Positions 53,001-60,873 of a DNA stretch of 64,000 nucleotides are shown piece after piece (position 1 is the first letter of the stretch; every line of letters begins with the position of its first letter). The stretch comes from Rhodospirillales bacterium. GTDB lineage: Bacteria > Pseudomonadota > Alphaproteobacteria > Rhodospirillales > Casp-alpha2. The stretch is from contig JAEPQO010000001.1 in assembly GCA_017640505.1 (NCBI GenBank), positions 636,625 to 700,624 on the forward strand. The letters run 5' to 3'. Below the pieces are notes generated by a model. The model did not search any database and was not told the origin of the DNA. It saw nothing but the letters and a program-made list of their open reading frames with translations. The translations under genes and the position numbers were made by a program.

Positions 53001-54589
53001 TAGCGATCCGATAGCACGGCCAGCGGCGCGTCGTCGCCCATGGAGCCGATGGCTTCCTTGCCGCCTTCGATCATCGGCTGAAGGATCATTTCCATGTCCT
53101 CCATCGATAGACCGAAGCAGTGCTGCCGGCGGCGCAGTTCTTCCGGGTTTAGCATCGATCCCTTGACGTCGGCGGCTTCGATGATGTCGTCGAGTGCCGT
53201 CGTGCGTTCCGTCCACTTGGCGAAATCGGCGCGGCCAGAGATCAGGGATTTGAGATCCTGGTCATGGAAGAACTTACCTTCTTCAAGGTCGATGCCGATC
53301 ATGCCACCCGGACCGATACGGCCCTTCTCGGTGATCGTGTTGTCGGGTATTTCGACCATACCCGCTTCGGAACCGACGACGAGCAGGCCGTCGTTGGTCG
53401 TGATGAAACGCATCGGGCGCAGGCCATTTCGGTCCATGCCAGCGACGACCCAGCGGCCGTCGTGTGCACAGATGGCAGCGGGGCCGTCCCAGGGCTCGAG
53501 CACGGCGTTGCAGTACGAGAACAGTGCCTCGTGCTCCGGCGGCATGGTCTTATTCTGTGCGATGGACTCCGGGATCGTCATCGCCTTGACCATCGGTGCC
53601 GGACGTCCGGCGCGGCACAGCAGTTCGAAAACACTGTCGAGTGCTTCCGAGTCGGAACTACGGGACGGCACAATCGGTTTGAGGTCTTCGATGTTCTCGC
53701 CGAACAGATCCGAGGCCATCTTCGGCTCGTGCGCCTTCATCAGCTTCACGTTGCCGGTCAGCGTGTTGATCTCGCCGTTGTGCGCCAGCATGCGGAACGG
53801 CTGCGCAAGGCGCCAGGTCGGGAAGGTGTTGGTCGAGTAGCGCTGGTGATAGATCGCGAAGTTGGAAATGAACCGCTCGTCCAGCAGATCCGGATAGAAA
53901 GAGGTCAGCTGCTCCGCAAGGAACATGCCCTTGTAGACAACCGAGCGGCAGCTCAGCGAGCAAATATAAAAGTCGTTGATATGCTCGGCCAGTACGCGGC
54001 GTTCGATACGCCGGCGCACGACGTACAGATCGCGCTCGAAGTCCTCGTACGAGATGTCCGGCGTCGTGTTGAGCATGATCTGCTCGATCTCGGGACGTGA
54101 TGCGTTTGCTTTCTCGCCGATGACATCGACGTTGATCGGCACCTGGCGCCAGCCATAGATGCGGTACCCGGCGCGGAGAATCTCGGTTTCAACGATGGAG
54201 CGGCAGACTTCCTGCGCGCCCAGGTCGGCTTTCGGCAAAAACACCATGCCGACGGCGATCTTGTCGTCACCCGGTTCATGGCCGGTGTGGCGGATGTGTT
54301 CCTTCACGAACTCCCACGGAATCTGTACGTGGATGCCGGCGCCGTCGCCGGTCTTGCCGTCGGCGTCGACAGCGCCCCGGTGCCAGATTTTCTTCAGCGC
54401 CTCGATGGCGGATTCGACGACGCGGCGGTTCGGCTGCCCGTCGATCGCAGCGACCATGCCCACGCCGCAGGATGAATGTTCATCCATCGGGTCGTACATG
54501 CCGGTTTCGGCCAGGCGTTTGGAATCGCGCTCGAAGCGGGAAATGAACTCTTCCGCTGTTTCAATGACGTCGTTCTTGCGCGTGCTCAT
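50027..54589 (-). CDS. gltB: Glutamate synthase large subunit
   Basis: 1520 residues. A propeptide of 40 residues precedes the Ntn amidotransferase cysteine (Cys41 in EHSSCGVG), which takes ammonia from glutamine. The central and FMN-binding domains follow, then the iron-sulfur site CIMVRQCHSNTCPVG with the 3Fe-4S cysteines, and the C-terminal beta-helix domain with repeats ending near residue 1480. With GltD it makes two glutamates from glutamine and 2-oxoglutarate using NADPH. It is the third gene of the gltD-GFA-gltB transcript and overlaps the GFA gene by 4 bp. Confidence 0.97.
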   Translation of the reverse strand: MSTRKNDVIETAEEFISRFERDSKRLAETGMYDPMDEHSSCGVGMVAAIDGQPNRRVVESAIEALKKIWHRGAVDADGKTGDGAGIHVQIPWEFVKEHIRHTGHEPGDDKIAVGMVFLPKADLGAQEVCRSIVETEILRAGYRIYGWRQVPINVDVIGEKANASRPEIEQIMLNTTPDISYEDFERDLYVVRRRIERRVLAEHINDFYICSLSCRSVVYKGMFLAEQLTSFYPDLLDERFISNFAIYHQRYSTNTFPTWRLAQPFRMLAHNGEINTLTGNVKLMKAHEPKMASDLFGENIEDLKPIVPSRSSDSEALDSVFELLCRAGRPAPMVKAMTIPESIAQNKTMPPEHEALFSYCNAVLEPWDGPAAICAHDGRWVVAGMDRNGLRPMRFITTNDGLLVVGSEAGMVEIPDNTITEKGRIGPGGMIGIDLEEGKFFHDQDLKSLISGRADFAKWTERTTALDDIIEAADVKGSMLNPEELRRRQHCFGLSMEDMEMILQPMIEGGKEAIGSMGDDAPLAVLSDRYRGLHHFFRQAFSQVTNPPIDSLRERRVMSLKTRLGNLGNILDEEPSQCDLLQLESPVLSNASFEAMKRYMGDTAAEVDCTFAPEGPGALTDALERIRSEAEAAVRAGKTHLILSDMNTDPERAPVPMILAAGGVHTHLVREELRTFTSINVRSSECLDVHYFAVLIGVGATTVNAYLAEEAIYDRHRRGLLEGLSVDEAVENYKTAIDQGLLKIMSKMGIGVLSSYRGGYCFEAVGLSRALVAEFFPGMASRISGIGLSGIKKNVAAMHNAAFSQDAIPLPVGGFYKARSSGERHGHDGQLIHVLQSAVGNESYSLYKKFSEGVHSRAPIFVRDLLDFKQDRRSIPVEQVQSVTEIRKRLVAPGISLGALSPEAHETLSIAMNRIGAKSDSGEGGEDPARFQPRPNGDNPSSAIKQVASGRFGVTAEYLNNCREIEIKVAQGAKPGEGGQLPGFKVSSMIAKLRHATPGVTLISPPPHHDIYSIEDLAQLIYDLKQINPDASVCVKLVARSGVGTIAAGVAKAKADVILISGHDGGTGASPQTSIKYAGIPWEMGLSEANQVLTLNRLRHKVKLRVDGGIKTGRDVVMAAMLGADEFGIGTASLVAMGCIMVRQCHSNTCPVGVCTQDEKLREKFTGTPEKVMNLFTFVAEEVSEILAKLGYESLQEITGRSDLLSQVSRGASHLDDLDLNPLLQQADSGGYPRYYDGEGRNEVPDTLDAQILKDAKPTFDHGEKMQLTYAVRNTHRAVGSRTSSMITRKYGMTGLDHNHLTVRLRGSAGQSLGAFAVQGLALEVLGDANDYVGKGLSGGTIVLRPPVSSPLESEKNTIIGNTVLYGATAGRLFAAGQAGERFCVRNSGATAVVEGCGSNGCEYMTGGLTVILGEVGPNFGAGMTGGMAFVYDPDQQFDLQANPETIIWQPVETEYWRDVLKIQVQQHVKRTHSKHALRLLNDWDRELPNFLQVVPKEMIGKLEHPITKDEEAGLKSAGE

Positions 54590-55035
54590 GGCTGGCTCTC
54601 CCGTTCGCCTTCTTCGTTGCTCTCCGCATAATACATGGCGAAGACCTCCGCTCCGGTCATGGAGGGAATATCGCCTGCGAAGTCGTAATAGGCCGGTTTC
54701 TCGTCGATAAAGATCTGGTTCTGCATTTTGAAAACGGACTGGTCGTCGTACGCGCCGGCGAAGACGACATACTCCGGCGTTTCAAGGTTCAGGCGATAGA
54801 AAAGGTTGCTGCCGCACTCGGCACAGAAACCGCGTTCGGCCCAGTCTGAACTCTTGAACCATTTGATGTGGTCTTCACCGGTGATGGCGGGCTTGTCCTT
54901 GATGTGGACGGCCATGCCCGGTCCGCCGCACCAGCGCCGGCACATGTCGCAATGGCAGATGCCGACATCGTGGACGGACTTGTTCGTAAAGCTGACCTTG
55001 CCGCAGAGGCATCGGCCGGACATTTGATCCCCCAT
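54586..55035 (-). CDS. GFA-family zinc protein
   Basis: 149 residues. The glutathione-dependent formaldehyde-activating (GFA) fold has two zinc sites: CLCGKVSF with HCDMCRRW, and FCAECGSNLFY. Most GFA-like proteins are not true formaldehyde-activating enzymes and have no known role. The gene sits between gltD (12 bp away) and gltB (4-bp overlap) and must be co-transcribed with both. A start at the second methionine (55023) is possible. Confidence 0.85.
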   Translation of the reverse strand: MGDQMSGRCLCGKVSFTNKSVHDVGICHCDMCRRWCGGPGMAVHIKDKPAITGEDHIKWFKSSDWAERGFCAECGSNLFYRLNLETPEYVVFAGAYDDQSVFKMQNQIFIDEKPAYYDFAGDIPSMTGAEVFAMYYAESNEEGERESQP

Positions 55036-55047
55036 CCTGCGTCTCCC

Positions 55048-56484
55048 TCAGGCCGCGTCCGCACGTTCGCGCGCGGACTGCAGATACTGGTGAATGCCGT
55101 CGGCGGCTTCGCGACCGTCACGGATCGCCCAAACGACCAGAGACGCGCCCCGATAGATATCGCCGGCGGCGAAGACCCCGTCGAGTTCGGTCATCTTCGA
55201 CGGTTCCGTCACTTTGACCGTGCCCCAACGGGTCACACCCAGCTCCGGTGCGCCGAACAGGGTCGGCAGGTCTTCGGGATCGAAGCCAAGTGCCTTGATG
55301 GCGATATCGGCATCGATATTGAAACTCGAATCCTTGATCGGTTCGGGGGTCTGGCGGCCGGTGACGTCGGCGACGCCCAGATGCATGCGATGCGCCTGCA
55401 CGGCTTCCAGCTTGTCCTTGCCGTGAAAAGCTTCCGGCGCCGACAGCCAGATGAATTCGACGCCTTCTTCCTCGGCATTGGCGACTTCGCGCTGCGACCC
55501 CGGCATGTTGGTGCGGTCGCGGCGGTACAGACATTTGACGGAGTTCGCGCCCTGGCGCACCGCCGTGCGCACGCAGTCCATCGCCGTATCGCCACCGCCA
55601 ATCACGACCACGTTCTTGCCTTGGGCGTTGAGCGTGCCGTCGTCGAACGCGGGGACGGCGTCGCCCAGGCCCTTACGGTTGGACGCGGTCAGAAAATCCA
55701 TGGCGGCAAATATATTCTGCAGCCCCGATCCCGGCGCCTGAAGCTCGCGCGCGTTGTACACGCCGGTCGCGATCAGGATCGCGTCGTGTTCTGCGCGCAG
55801 ATCGGCAAGCGATGCATCGCGGCCGACCTCGAATTCGGTATGGTAGATGACGCCGCCTTCGGCCAACAGCTTGGTGCGGCGTTCGACGATTTCCTTTTCG
55901 AGCTTAAAGTTGGGAATGCCATAGATAAGCAGTCCGCCCATGCGGTCGTAGCGGTCGTAGACATGGACCTCGTAGCCCATGGTACAGAGCCGGTCCGCCG
56001 CCGCGAGGCCCGCCGGGCCGCCGCCGATGATGCCGACCGACATGCCGAGCTTCGCCCGGGCCTTTGGCGCCTTGACCCAGCCTTCCTTCCACGCGGTGTC
56101 GGTGATGTATTTCTCGACGGCGCCAATCGTAACCGTGCCGTGACGCGACTGTTCGAGCACGCAGGAGCCTTCACAGAGCCTGTCCTGCGGACAGATGCGG
56201 CCGCAGACCTCGGGAAACGTATTGGTTGCCTGTGACGTTTCATAGGCTTCCTGGAGGCGGCCCTCAGTCGCAAGGCGCAACCAGTCGGGGATGTTATTCT
56301 GCAGCGGGCAGTGAACCTGGCAGTACGGAATACCGCATTGCTCGCAGCGCGACGCCTGTCGAACCGCCGCATCGTCCGAGTATTCGTCGTAGATCTCGTC
56401 GAAGTCCTTGCGTCGTTCCTCGGCTGCGCGCTTGTCGGGCATCGCGCCGTCGATCCTGATGAACTGTTGCATACGGTCAGGCAT
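55048..56484 (-). CDS. gltD: Glutamate synthase small subunit
   Basis: 478 residues from the ATG at 56484, with GGGAG five bases upstream; a TTG four codons earlier is possible. The N-terminal cysteines (CEQCGIPYCQVHCP and CGRICPQDRLCEGSC) hold two 4Fe-4S clusters. An FAD-binding GIIGGGPAGLAAADRL and an NADPH-binding VVIGGGDTAMDC follow. It passes electrons from NADPH to GltB. It is the first gene of the operon and has a long upstream region with a palindrome. Confidence 0.96.
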   Translation of the reverse strand: MPDRMQQFIRIDGAMPDKRAAEERRKDFDEIYDEYSDDAAVRQASRCEQCGIPYCQVHCPLQNNIPDWLRLATEGRLQEAYETSQATNTFPEVCGRICPQDRLCEGSCVLEQSRHGTVTIGAVEKYITDTAWKEGWVKAPKARAKLGMSVGIIGGGPAGLAAADRLCTMGYEVHVYDRYDRMGGLLIYGIPNFKLEKEIVERRTKLLAEGGVIYHTEFEVGRDASLADLRAEHDAILIATGVYNARELQAPGSGLQNIFAAMDFLTASNRKGLGDAVPAFDDGTLNAQGKNVVVIGGGDTAMDCVRTAVRQGANSVKCLYRRDRTNMPGSQREVANAEEEGVEFIWLSAPEAFHGKDKLEAVQAHRMHLGVADVTGRQTPEPIKDSSFNIDADIAIKALGFDPEDLPTLFGAPELGVTRWGTVKVTEPSKMTELDGVFAAGDIYRGASLVVWAIRDGREAADGIHQYLQSARERADAA

Positions 56485-56578
56485 GTCCGCTCCCAATGCT
56501 TCTCTCCGGGCTTGGCCCGCGCTGCACAGCCAAAAGGGCCCTTTGCACGGGCCCAGGCGGTGCGCTGTCTTTAAACAA

Positions 56579-56597
56579 ACTGACTTAATAGGTCAGT
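56579..56597. promoter_or_regulatory. Palindrome upstream of gltD
   Basis: A 19-bp element (ACTGAC, TTAATAG, GTCAGT in sequence) is symmetric apart from one pair around A56588. It lies about 95 bp upstream of the gltD start. It may be a binding site for a nitrogen or amino-acid regulator (Lrp-, NtrC- or Nac-like), but I cannot assign one. Confidence 0.45.
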
Positions 56598-56686
56598 ATC
56601 TTTTACTAATTTTTGCAGCATGACGCAATAAGGTTGTCGTCACGCCCAGCTAATATCTCAAAAATTTCCTGAAGATGCAACATATC

Positions 56687-56701
56687 GTACCGTTTCGGTA
56701 C
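56687..56701. promoter_or_regulatory. Palindrome upstream of uppP
   Basis: GTACCG-TTT-CGGTAC, a perfect six-base inverted repeat around three T, lies 65 bp before the uppP start and 90 bp from the gltD-side palindrome. A regulator site or the upstream part of the uppP promoter is likely. The rest of the gap 56485-56766 shows no gene. Confidence 0.4.
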
Positions 56702-56766
56702 TAAATTGGCGATTGGCACACTTTGTCAATCGCGCTATGTCTCACAAGACCTTGCGGGGAGCGTTT

Positions 56767-57570
56767 ATGCCAATCCTACATCTGGTTATTTTGGCGGCTG
56801 TACAGGGGATTACGGAATTTCTGCCGATCAGCTCGTCAGGACACCTGGTCTTGGCCCCGATTTTCCTCGGCTGGCCCGATCAGGGCCTTCTGATCGACGT
56901 TGCCGTGCATGTCGGCACGTTATTCGCGGTCGTGGTTTATCTTTATAAGGATGTCGGCGCGATGCTGGCGGGTATCGGTCGCGCGCTGAAGGGGCGGCGC
57001 GACCCGGGGGCGCGTTTGTTTATGCTGCTGGTGATCGGGACGATCCCCGTCGTCGGTGCCGGATTTGCGCTGCAGCACTATGCGCCCGACATATTTCGCA
57101 GTGTCGAAGTCATCGCCTGGGCGACCCTCGGGTTCGGAATCCTGCTGTGGATCGCCGACCATGTCGGTATGACTGTTCGCCGGGTGGAGCACCTTGGGGT
57201 GTTCGACGTCATTATCATCGGCGTTGCGCAGTGCCTTGCCCTCATCCCGGGGACCAGCCGTTCCGGTATCACGATGACGGCCGCGCGTTTTATCGGTATG
57301 GAACGTCCCGACGCGGCCAGATTTTCGCTCCTGCTCTCGATTCCGACCATCATCGCCGCCGGGACCCTGAGCGGCATCGAGATCTATGAAAGCGGGAATC
57401 TGCAGCTCGCCAACGACGCGTTTGTCGCTGCCGGTCTTGCCTTTATCTTCGCGCTGATTGCCATTGCGCTCATGATGGCGTGGCTCAGGCGTGCATCCTT
57501 CACCCCCTTCGTCGTCTACCGTGTCGCGCTCGGTGCATTCCTGCTGGCGGTCGCTTACGGCGTCTTATGA
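56767..57570 (+). CDS. uppP: Undecaprenyl-diphosphatase
   Basis: 267 residues from the ATG at 56767 (GGGGAG six bases before). About eight membrane helices carry the two conserved active-site stretches, QGITEFLPISSSGHL and IPGTSRSG. UppP recycles the lipid carrier C55-PP to C55-P for peptidoglycan and O-antigen synthesis, with the active site facing the periplasm. A frame 18 codons longer is not supported. It overlaps the next gene by ATGA. Confidence 0.95.
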   Translation: MPILHLVILAAVQGITEFLPISSSGHLVLAPIFLGWPDQGLLIDVAVHVGTLFAVVVYLYKDVGAMLAGIGRALKGRRDPGARLFMLLVIGTIPVVGAGFALQHYAPDIFRSVEVIAWATLGFGILLWIADHVGMTVRRVEHLGVFDVIIIGVAQCLALIPGTSRSGITMTAARFIGMERPDAARFSLLLSIPTIIAAGTLSGIEIYESGNLQLANDAFVAAGLAFIFALIAIALMMAWLRRASFTPFVVYRVALGAFLLAVAYGVL

Positions 57571-58298
57571 CGGGCTACATTTTTGTCCTGCTGGCGGGAC
57601 TCGCCGCCGGGGGGCTGAGCGCCATCGTCGGCACCGGGGCGTCGATTATTTTGCTGCCCATCCTGATTTTGCAGTTCGGCCCGCAACAGGCGGTGCCGAT
57701 CATGGCCGTCGCAGCGGTCATGGGAAACATCGGCAAGTCGCTCGCGTGGTGGCGGGAAATCGACTGGCGCGCCTTTGCCGCCTATTCAATTACCGGCGTG
57801 CCGGGTGCGGCACTGGGCGCACGTACATTGCTGGTCCTGCCTGCCAGCATTGTCGAGATCGGATTAGGCATATTCTTTGTTTGCCTTATTCCGATGCGCC
57901 GATGGATGCGGGTCAGGGATATGCACATGCCGATGTGGCAGCTGGCCGTCGCCGGCGGCGTCATCGGGTTTCTGACCGGGATCGTGCTGTCGACCGGTCC
58001 GCTCAGCATCCCGGCGTTCGGTGCCGTCGGCCTTTCCAAAGGGGCGCTGCTGTCGACCGAGGCTATCGGCTCGCTGGCGCTGATGATCTCCAAGGCCGTC
58101 ACGTTTCAGGCATTAGGGGCGTTGCCGTGGCCGCAGATCGTGCAGGGCGTGATTGTCGGCAGCGCAATGATTGCAGGATCGTTTGCGGCCAAGCGCATCG
58201 TCGACCGGATGAGCGTCAAAACCTTCGAGCATATGCTCGACGTGATGCTGATTATCGCCGGCGCGACGATGCTGTGGACCGGGTTCGCCGCGCTCTAG
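57567..58298 (+). CDS. TauE/SafE-family permease
   Basis: 243 residues from the ATG at 57567, overlapping the uppP stop; the upstream extension is out of place inside uppP. Seven to eight hydrophobic helices and two related halves with GGLSAIVGTGASI at the start match the TauE/SafE (sulfite or sulfoacetate exporter) family. Substrates are mostly unknown. A functional link with uppP is not known and may be only shared transcription. Its end overlaps ghrA by 4 bp. Confidence 0.87.
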   Translation: MTGYIFVLLAGLAAGGLSAIVGTGASIILLPILILQFGPQQAVPIMAVAAVMGNIGKSLAWWREIDWRAFAAYSITGVPGAALGARTLLVLPASIVEIGLGIFFVCLIPMRRWMRVRDMHMPMWQLAVAGGVIGFLTGIVLSTGPLSIPAFGAVGLSKGALLSTEAIGSLALMISKAVTFQALGALPWPQIVQGVIVGSAMIAGSFAAKRIVDRMSVKTFEHMLDVMLIIAGATMLWTGFAAL

Positions 58299-59227
58299 TA
58301 ACCCTTCTTGAGGTCGACGGTATTCAGCGGCGGCTTGCCGGCCTCGATCAATTTGACGTTCTGTTCCATCCAGTCCGCCGCGCTCGACGGCACGGTCAGC
58401 GACGCCATGTGCGGGGTCACCGTGACCTTCGGGTGCGACCAGTAAGGGTGGTCTTCGGGGAGCGGTTCCGTGTGAAAAACATCCAGTGTTGCAGCGTTGA
58501 TGTGTCCGCTGTCGAGCGCGGCCAAAAGGTCTTCGTCGACGACATGCGGGCCGCGGGCGCAGTTGATGATATTCGCGCCTTCGGGCAGTGCCGCCAGCGT
58601 CTCTTTGTTGACGATGCCGCGCGTAGACTCCGTCAGCGGCAATAGCACGATCAGGATCTCCGTCCGGTTCAGGAACGGGATCAGGCCGTCTTCGCCATGG
58701 AACGATGTCACGCCTTCGATATGTTTTTCCGTACGCGACCAGCCGGCCACGTCGAAGCCGAGCGCCGCGACCTTCTTGGCGGCATCGCTGCCAAGCTCAC
58801 CCAGGCCCAGGAAGCCGACCTTCCGGTCCCGCGTATCGGTCTGGCGCATCTGCTTCCAGATATGCTGTGACGTCCAGTTCAGATAGACGCCAAGGCGGCG
58901 GTGATAGTGAATCACCCAGTAAAGGACGTATTCGCTCATGCCTTCGGTCAGGCAGCGGTCGACAAGGCGGACGACCGGCACGTCTTCCGGCAGCGCATCG
59001 TCGACCAGAATGCCGTCGACGCCGGCGCCCAGCGACAGGATCCCCTTGAGGTTCGGGAACGTCCGCAACTCGCCCGCCGGCGGCCGCCAGACGATGGCGT
59101 AATCGTAATCCGACTTGTCGCTGATTTCGTCCGGCCAGATATCGAACCCGGCGTCCGGAAAACGCGCGAGGATCGCTTCGCGCCAGGCTTCAGCTTTGTC
59201 GGCGGCGGACAGGAACATGAACTTCAT
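58295..59227 (-). CDS. ghrA: Glyoxylate/hydroxypyruvate reductase A
   Basis: 310 residues of the D-2-hydroxyacid dehydrogenase family. The NAD(P)-binding GFLGLGELGSDAAKKV lies near residue 137, the catalytic arginine in NCARGPHVVDE and the catalytic histidine in TVTPHMAS. The sequence pattern (VWRPPAGELRTFPNLKGI) is typical of the GhrA branch, which reduces glyoxylate and hydroxypyruvate with NADPH. It converges on the TauE/SafE gene. Confidence 0.9.
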   Translation of the reverse strand: MKFMFLSAADKAEAWREAILARFPDAGFDIWPDEISDKSDYDYAIVWRPPAGELRTFPNLKGILSLGAGVDGILVDDALPEDVPVVRLVDRCLTEGMSEYVLYWVIHYHRRLGVYLNWTSQHIWKQMRQTDTRDRKVGFLGLGELGSDAAKKVAALGFDVAGWSRTEKHIEGVTSFHGEDGLIPFLNRTEILIVLLPLTESTRGIVNKETLAALPEGANIINCARGPHVVDEDLLAALDSGHINAATLDVFHTEPLPEDHPYWSHPKVTVTPHMASLTVPSSAADWMEQNVKLIEAGKPPLNTVDLKKGY

Positions 59228-59253
59228 AAAATCGCTCTCTTGCTTTGGAGTGG

Positions 59254-60873
59254 TCAGGTGCTCACGACGCCGCTTTCGTCGGCTTTGAGGTTGAACGCGG
59301 CAGCGAGCAGCGCCTGAGTGTAGGGCTCTTGCGGATCGTCGAAAATCCGCTCGGCGGGACCCTGTTCGACGACCCGGCCGTCCTTCATGACGACGACGTC
59401 GTGGGCGAGGGCGCGCACGACCTTGAGATCGTGGCTGATGAACATATAGGCGAGATTGTATTTCTTCTGCAGACCGCGAAGCAGTTCGACGATCTGCGCC
59501 TGCACCGACATGTCGAGCGCACTCGTCGGCTCGTCCAGGACGATGAATTTCGGCTTCAGCACCAGCGCGCGGGCAATGGCGATCCGTTGACGCTGGCCGC
59601 CGGAGAACTCGTGCGGATAACGATCACGTGTCGCGGGATCGAGACCGACCTCCTTGAGCGCATCCTCGATCATCCGCTGGCGTTCGTCTTCGGTACCCAT
59701 ATCATGGATGATCAGACCCTCTTCGATGATCTGACCAATCGACATCCGCGGGCTGAGAGAGCCATACGGGTCCTGGAACACGATCTGCATCTCGCGACGT
59801 AACGGGCGCAGTTCCTTCCAGCTCAGGCCCTGCATCGATGTGCCGCTAAACGATATGGTCCCGGTAGATTTTTCGAGCCGGATGAGGGCGCGGCCGAGCG
59901 TCGACTTGCCCGAGCCCGACTCGCCGACAATGCCGACCGTGTGGCCCGGCCGGATATCGACGGAGATGCCATCGACCGCCTTAATGTGGCCGACGGTACG
60001 GCGGAGCACGCCGCGCTTGATCGGGAACCAGACACGGACATCATCACCGGTCAGGATCGGATCGCCCGCCGGCGCCGGGTCCGGGCGCCCCTTCGGTTCG
60101 GCGGCCAAAAGGTGCTGGGTGTATTCGTGTGACGGATTCTGGAATACCTGCTCCGCGCTGCCGGCTTCGACGACCTTGCCCTGGTTCATAACCGATACGG
60201 TATCGGCCATGCGCCGGACGATCCCGAGATCATGCGTGATCAGCAGCATCGCCATGCCGAGTTCTTCCTGAAGTTCTTTCAAGAGTTTCAGGATCTGCGC
60301 CTGAACGGTGACGTCGAGTGCCGTCGTCGGTTCGTCGGCGATCAGGATTTCCGGTTCGTTGGCAAGCGCCATGGCAATCATGATGCGCTGCTGCTGACCG
60401 CCGGAAAATTCGTGCGGCAGGGCATGCAGGCGTTCCGTCGCGCCTTCGAGGCCGACCAGTTTCAGCAGTTCAATGACCCGAGCCCGTGCCGCCTCGATGG
60501 TCATGTGCTTGTGGACGAGAAGCACTTCGGAAATCTGCTTTTCGATCGAGTGCAGCGGGTTGAGGCTGTTCAGCGGCTCCTGGAAGATCATCGCGATCCG
60601 GTTGCCGCGGATCGCGCGCATATGGCCCTCCTTGGCCTGCAGCAGGTCGTCGCCGGAAAATTCAATGCGGCCGTCCGGATGCCATGCCGTCGGATAGGGC
60701 AGCAGCCGCATGATCGAGAGCGCGGAAACGGATTTCCCGGACCCGGATTCGCCGACCAGCGCGTGCGTCTTGCCGGCTTCGATATCGAACGAGACGCCCT
60801 GAACCGCCTTGACCTCGCGTTCGCCGCGGCCGAATGACACATGCAGGTTTTCGACGCTGAGGATTTTACTCAT
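59254..60873 (-). CDS. yejF: Oligopeptide ABC transporter, double ATPase (YejF)
   Basis: 539 residues from the ATG at 60873; the longer frame is rejected. Two complete ATP-binding cassettes are fused: Walker A GESGSGKS twice, signatures FSGGQQQR and FSGGQRQR, Walker B ILIADEPTTALD and FIVLDEPTSALD. Yej transporters import short peptides and microcin C-like compounds. It overlaps yejE by 4 bp and is the last gene of the yej operon. ghrA follows after 26 bp on the same strand. Confidence 0.94.
   Translation of the reverse strand: MSKILSVENLHVSFGRGEREVKAVQGVSFDIEAGKTHALVGESGSGKSVSALSIMRLLPYPTAWHPDGRIEFSGDDLLQAKEGHMRAIRGNRIAMIFQEPLNSLNPLHSIEKQISEVLLVHKHMTIEAARARVIELLKLVGLEGATERLHALPHEFSGGQQQRIMIAMALANEPEILIADEPTTALDVTVQAQILKLLKELQEELGMAMLLITHDLGIVRRMADTVSVMNQGKVVEAGSAEQVFQNPSHEYTQHLLAAEPKGRPDPAPAGDPILTGDDVRVWFPIKRGVLRRTVGHIKAVDGISVDIRPGHTVGIVGESGSGKSTLGRALIRLEKSTGTISFSGTSMQGLSWKELRPLRREMQIVFQDPYGSLSPRMSIGQIIEEGLIIHDMGTEDERQRMIEDALKEVGLDPATRDRYPHEFSGGQRQRIAIARALVLKPKFIVLDEPTSALDMSVQAQIVELLRGLQKKYNLAYMFISHDLKVVRALAHDVVVMKDGRVVEQGPAERIFDDPQEPYTQALLAAAFNLKADESGVVST

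Noticed and set aside
50171-53014. Long open frame of 947 codons on the plus strand, antisense to gltB
   Set aside because: It lies wholly inside the clearly identified gltB gene, has arginine-, histidine- and aspartate-rich low-similarity sequence and reflects GC-rich codon periodicity.
56702-56730. Sigma-54 -24/-12 element (TTGGCAC) before uppP
   Set aside because: TTGGCAC is followed by TTTGT at the wrong spacing, so the -12 box is not formed.
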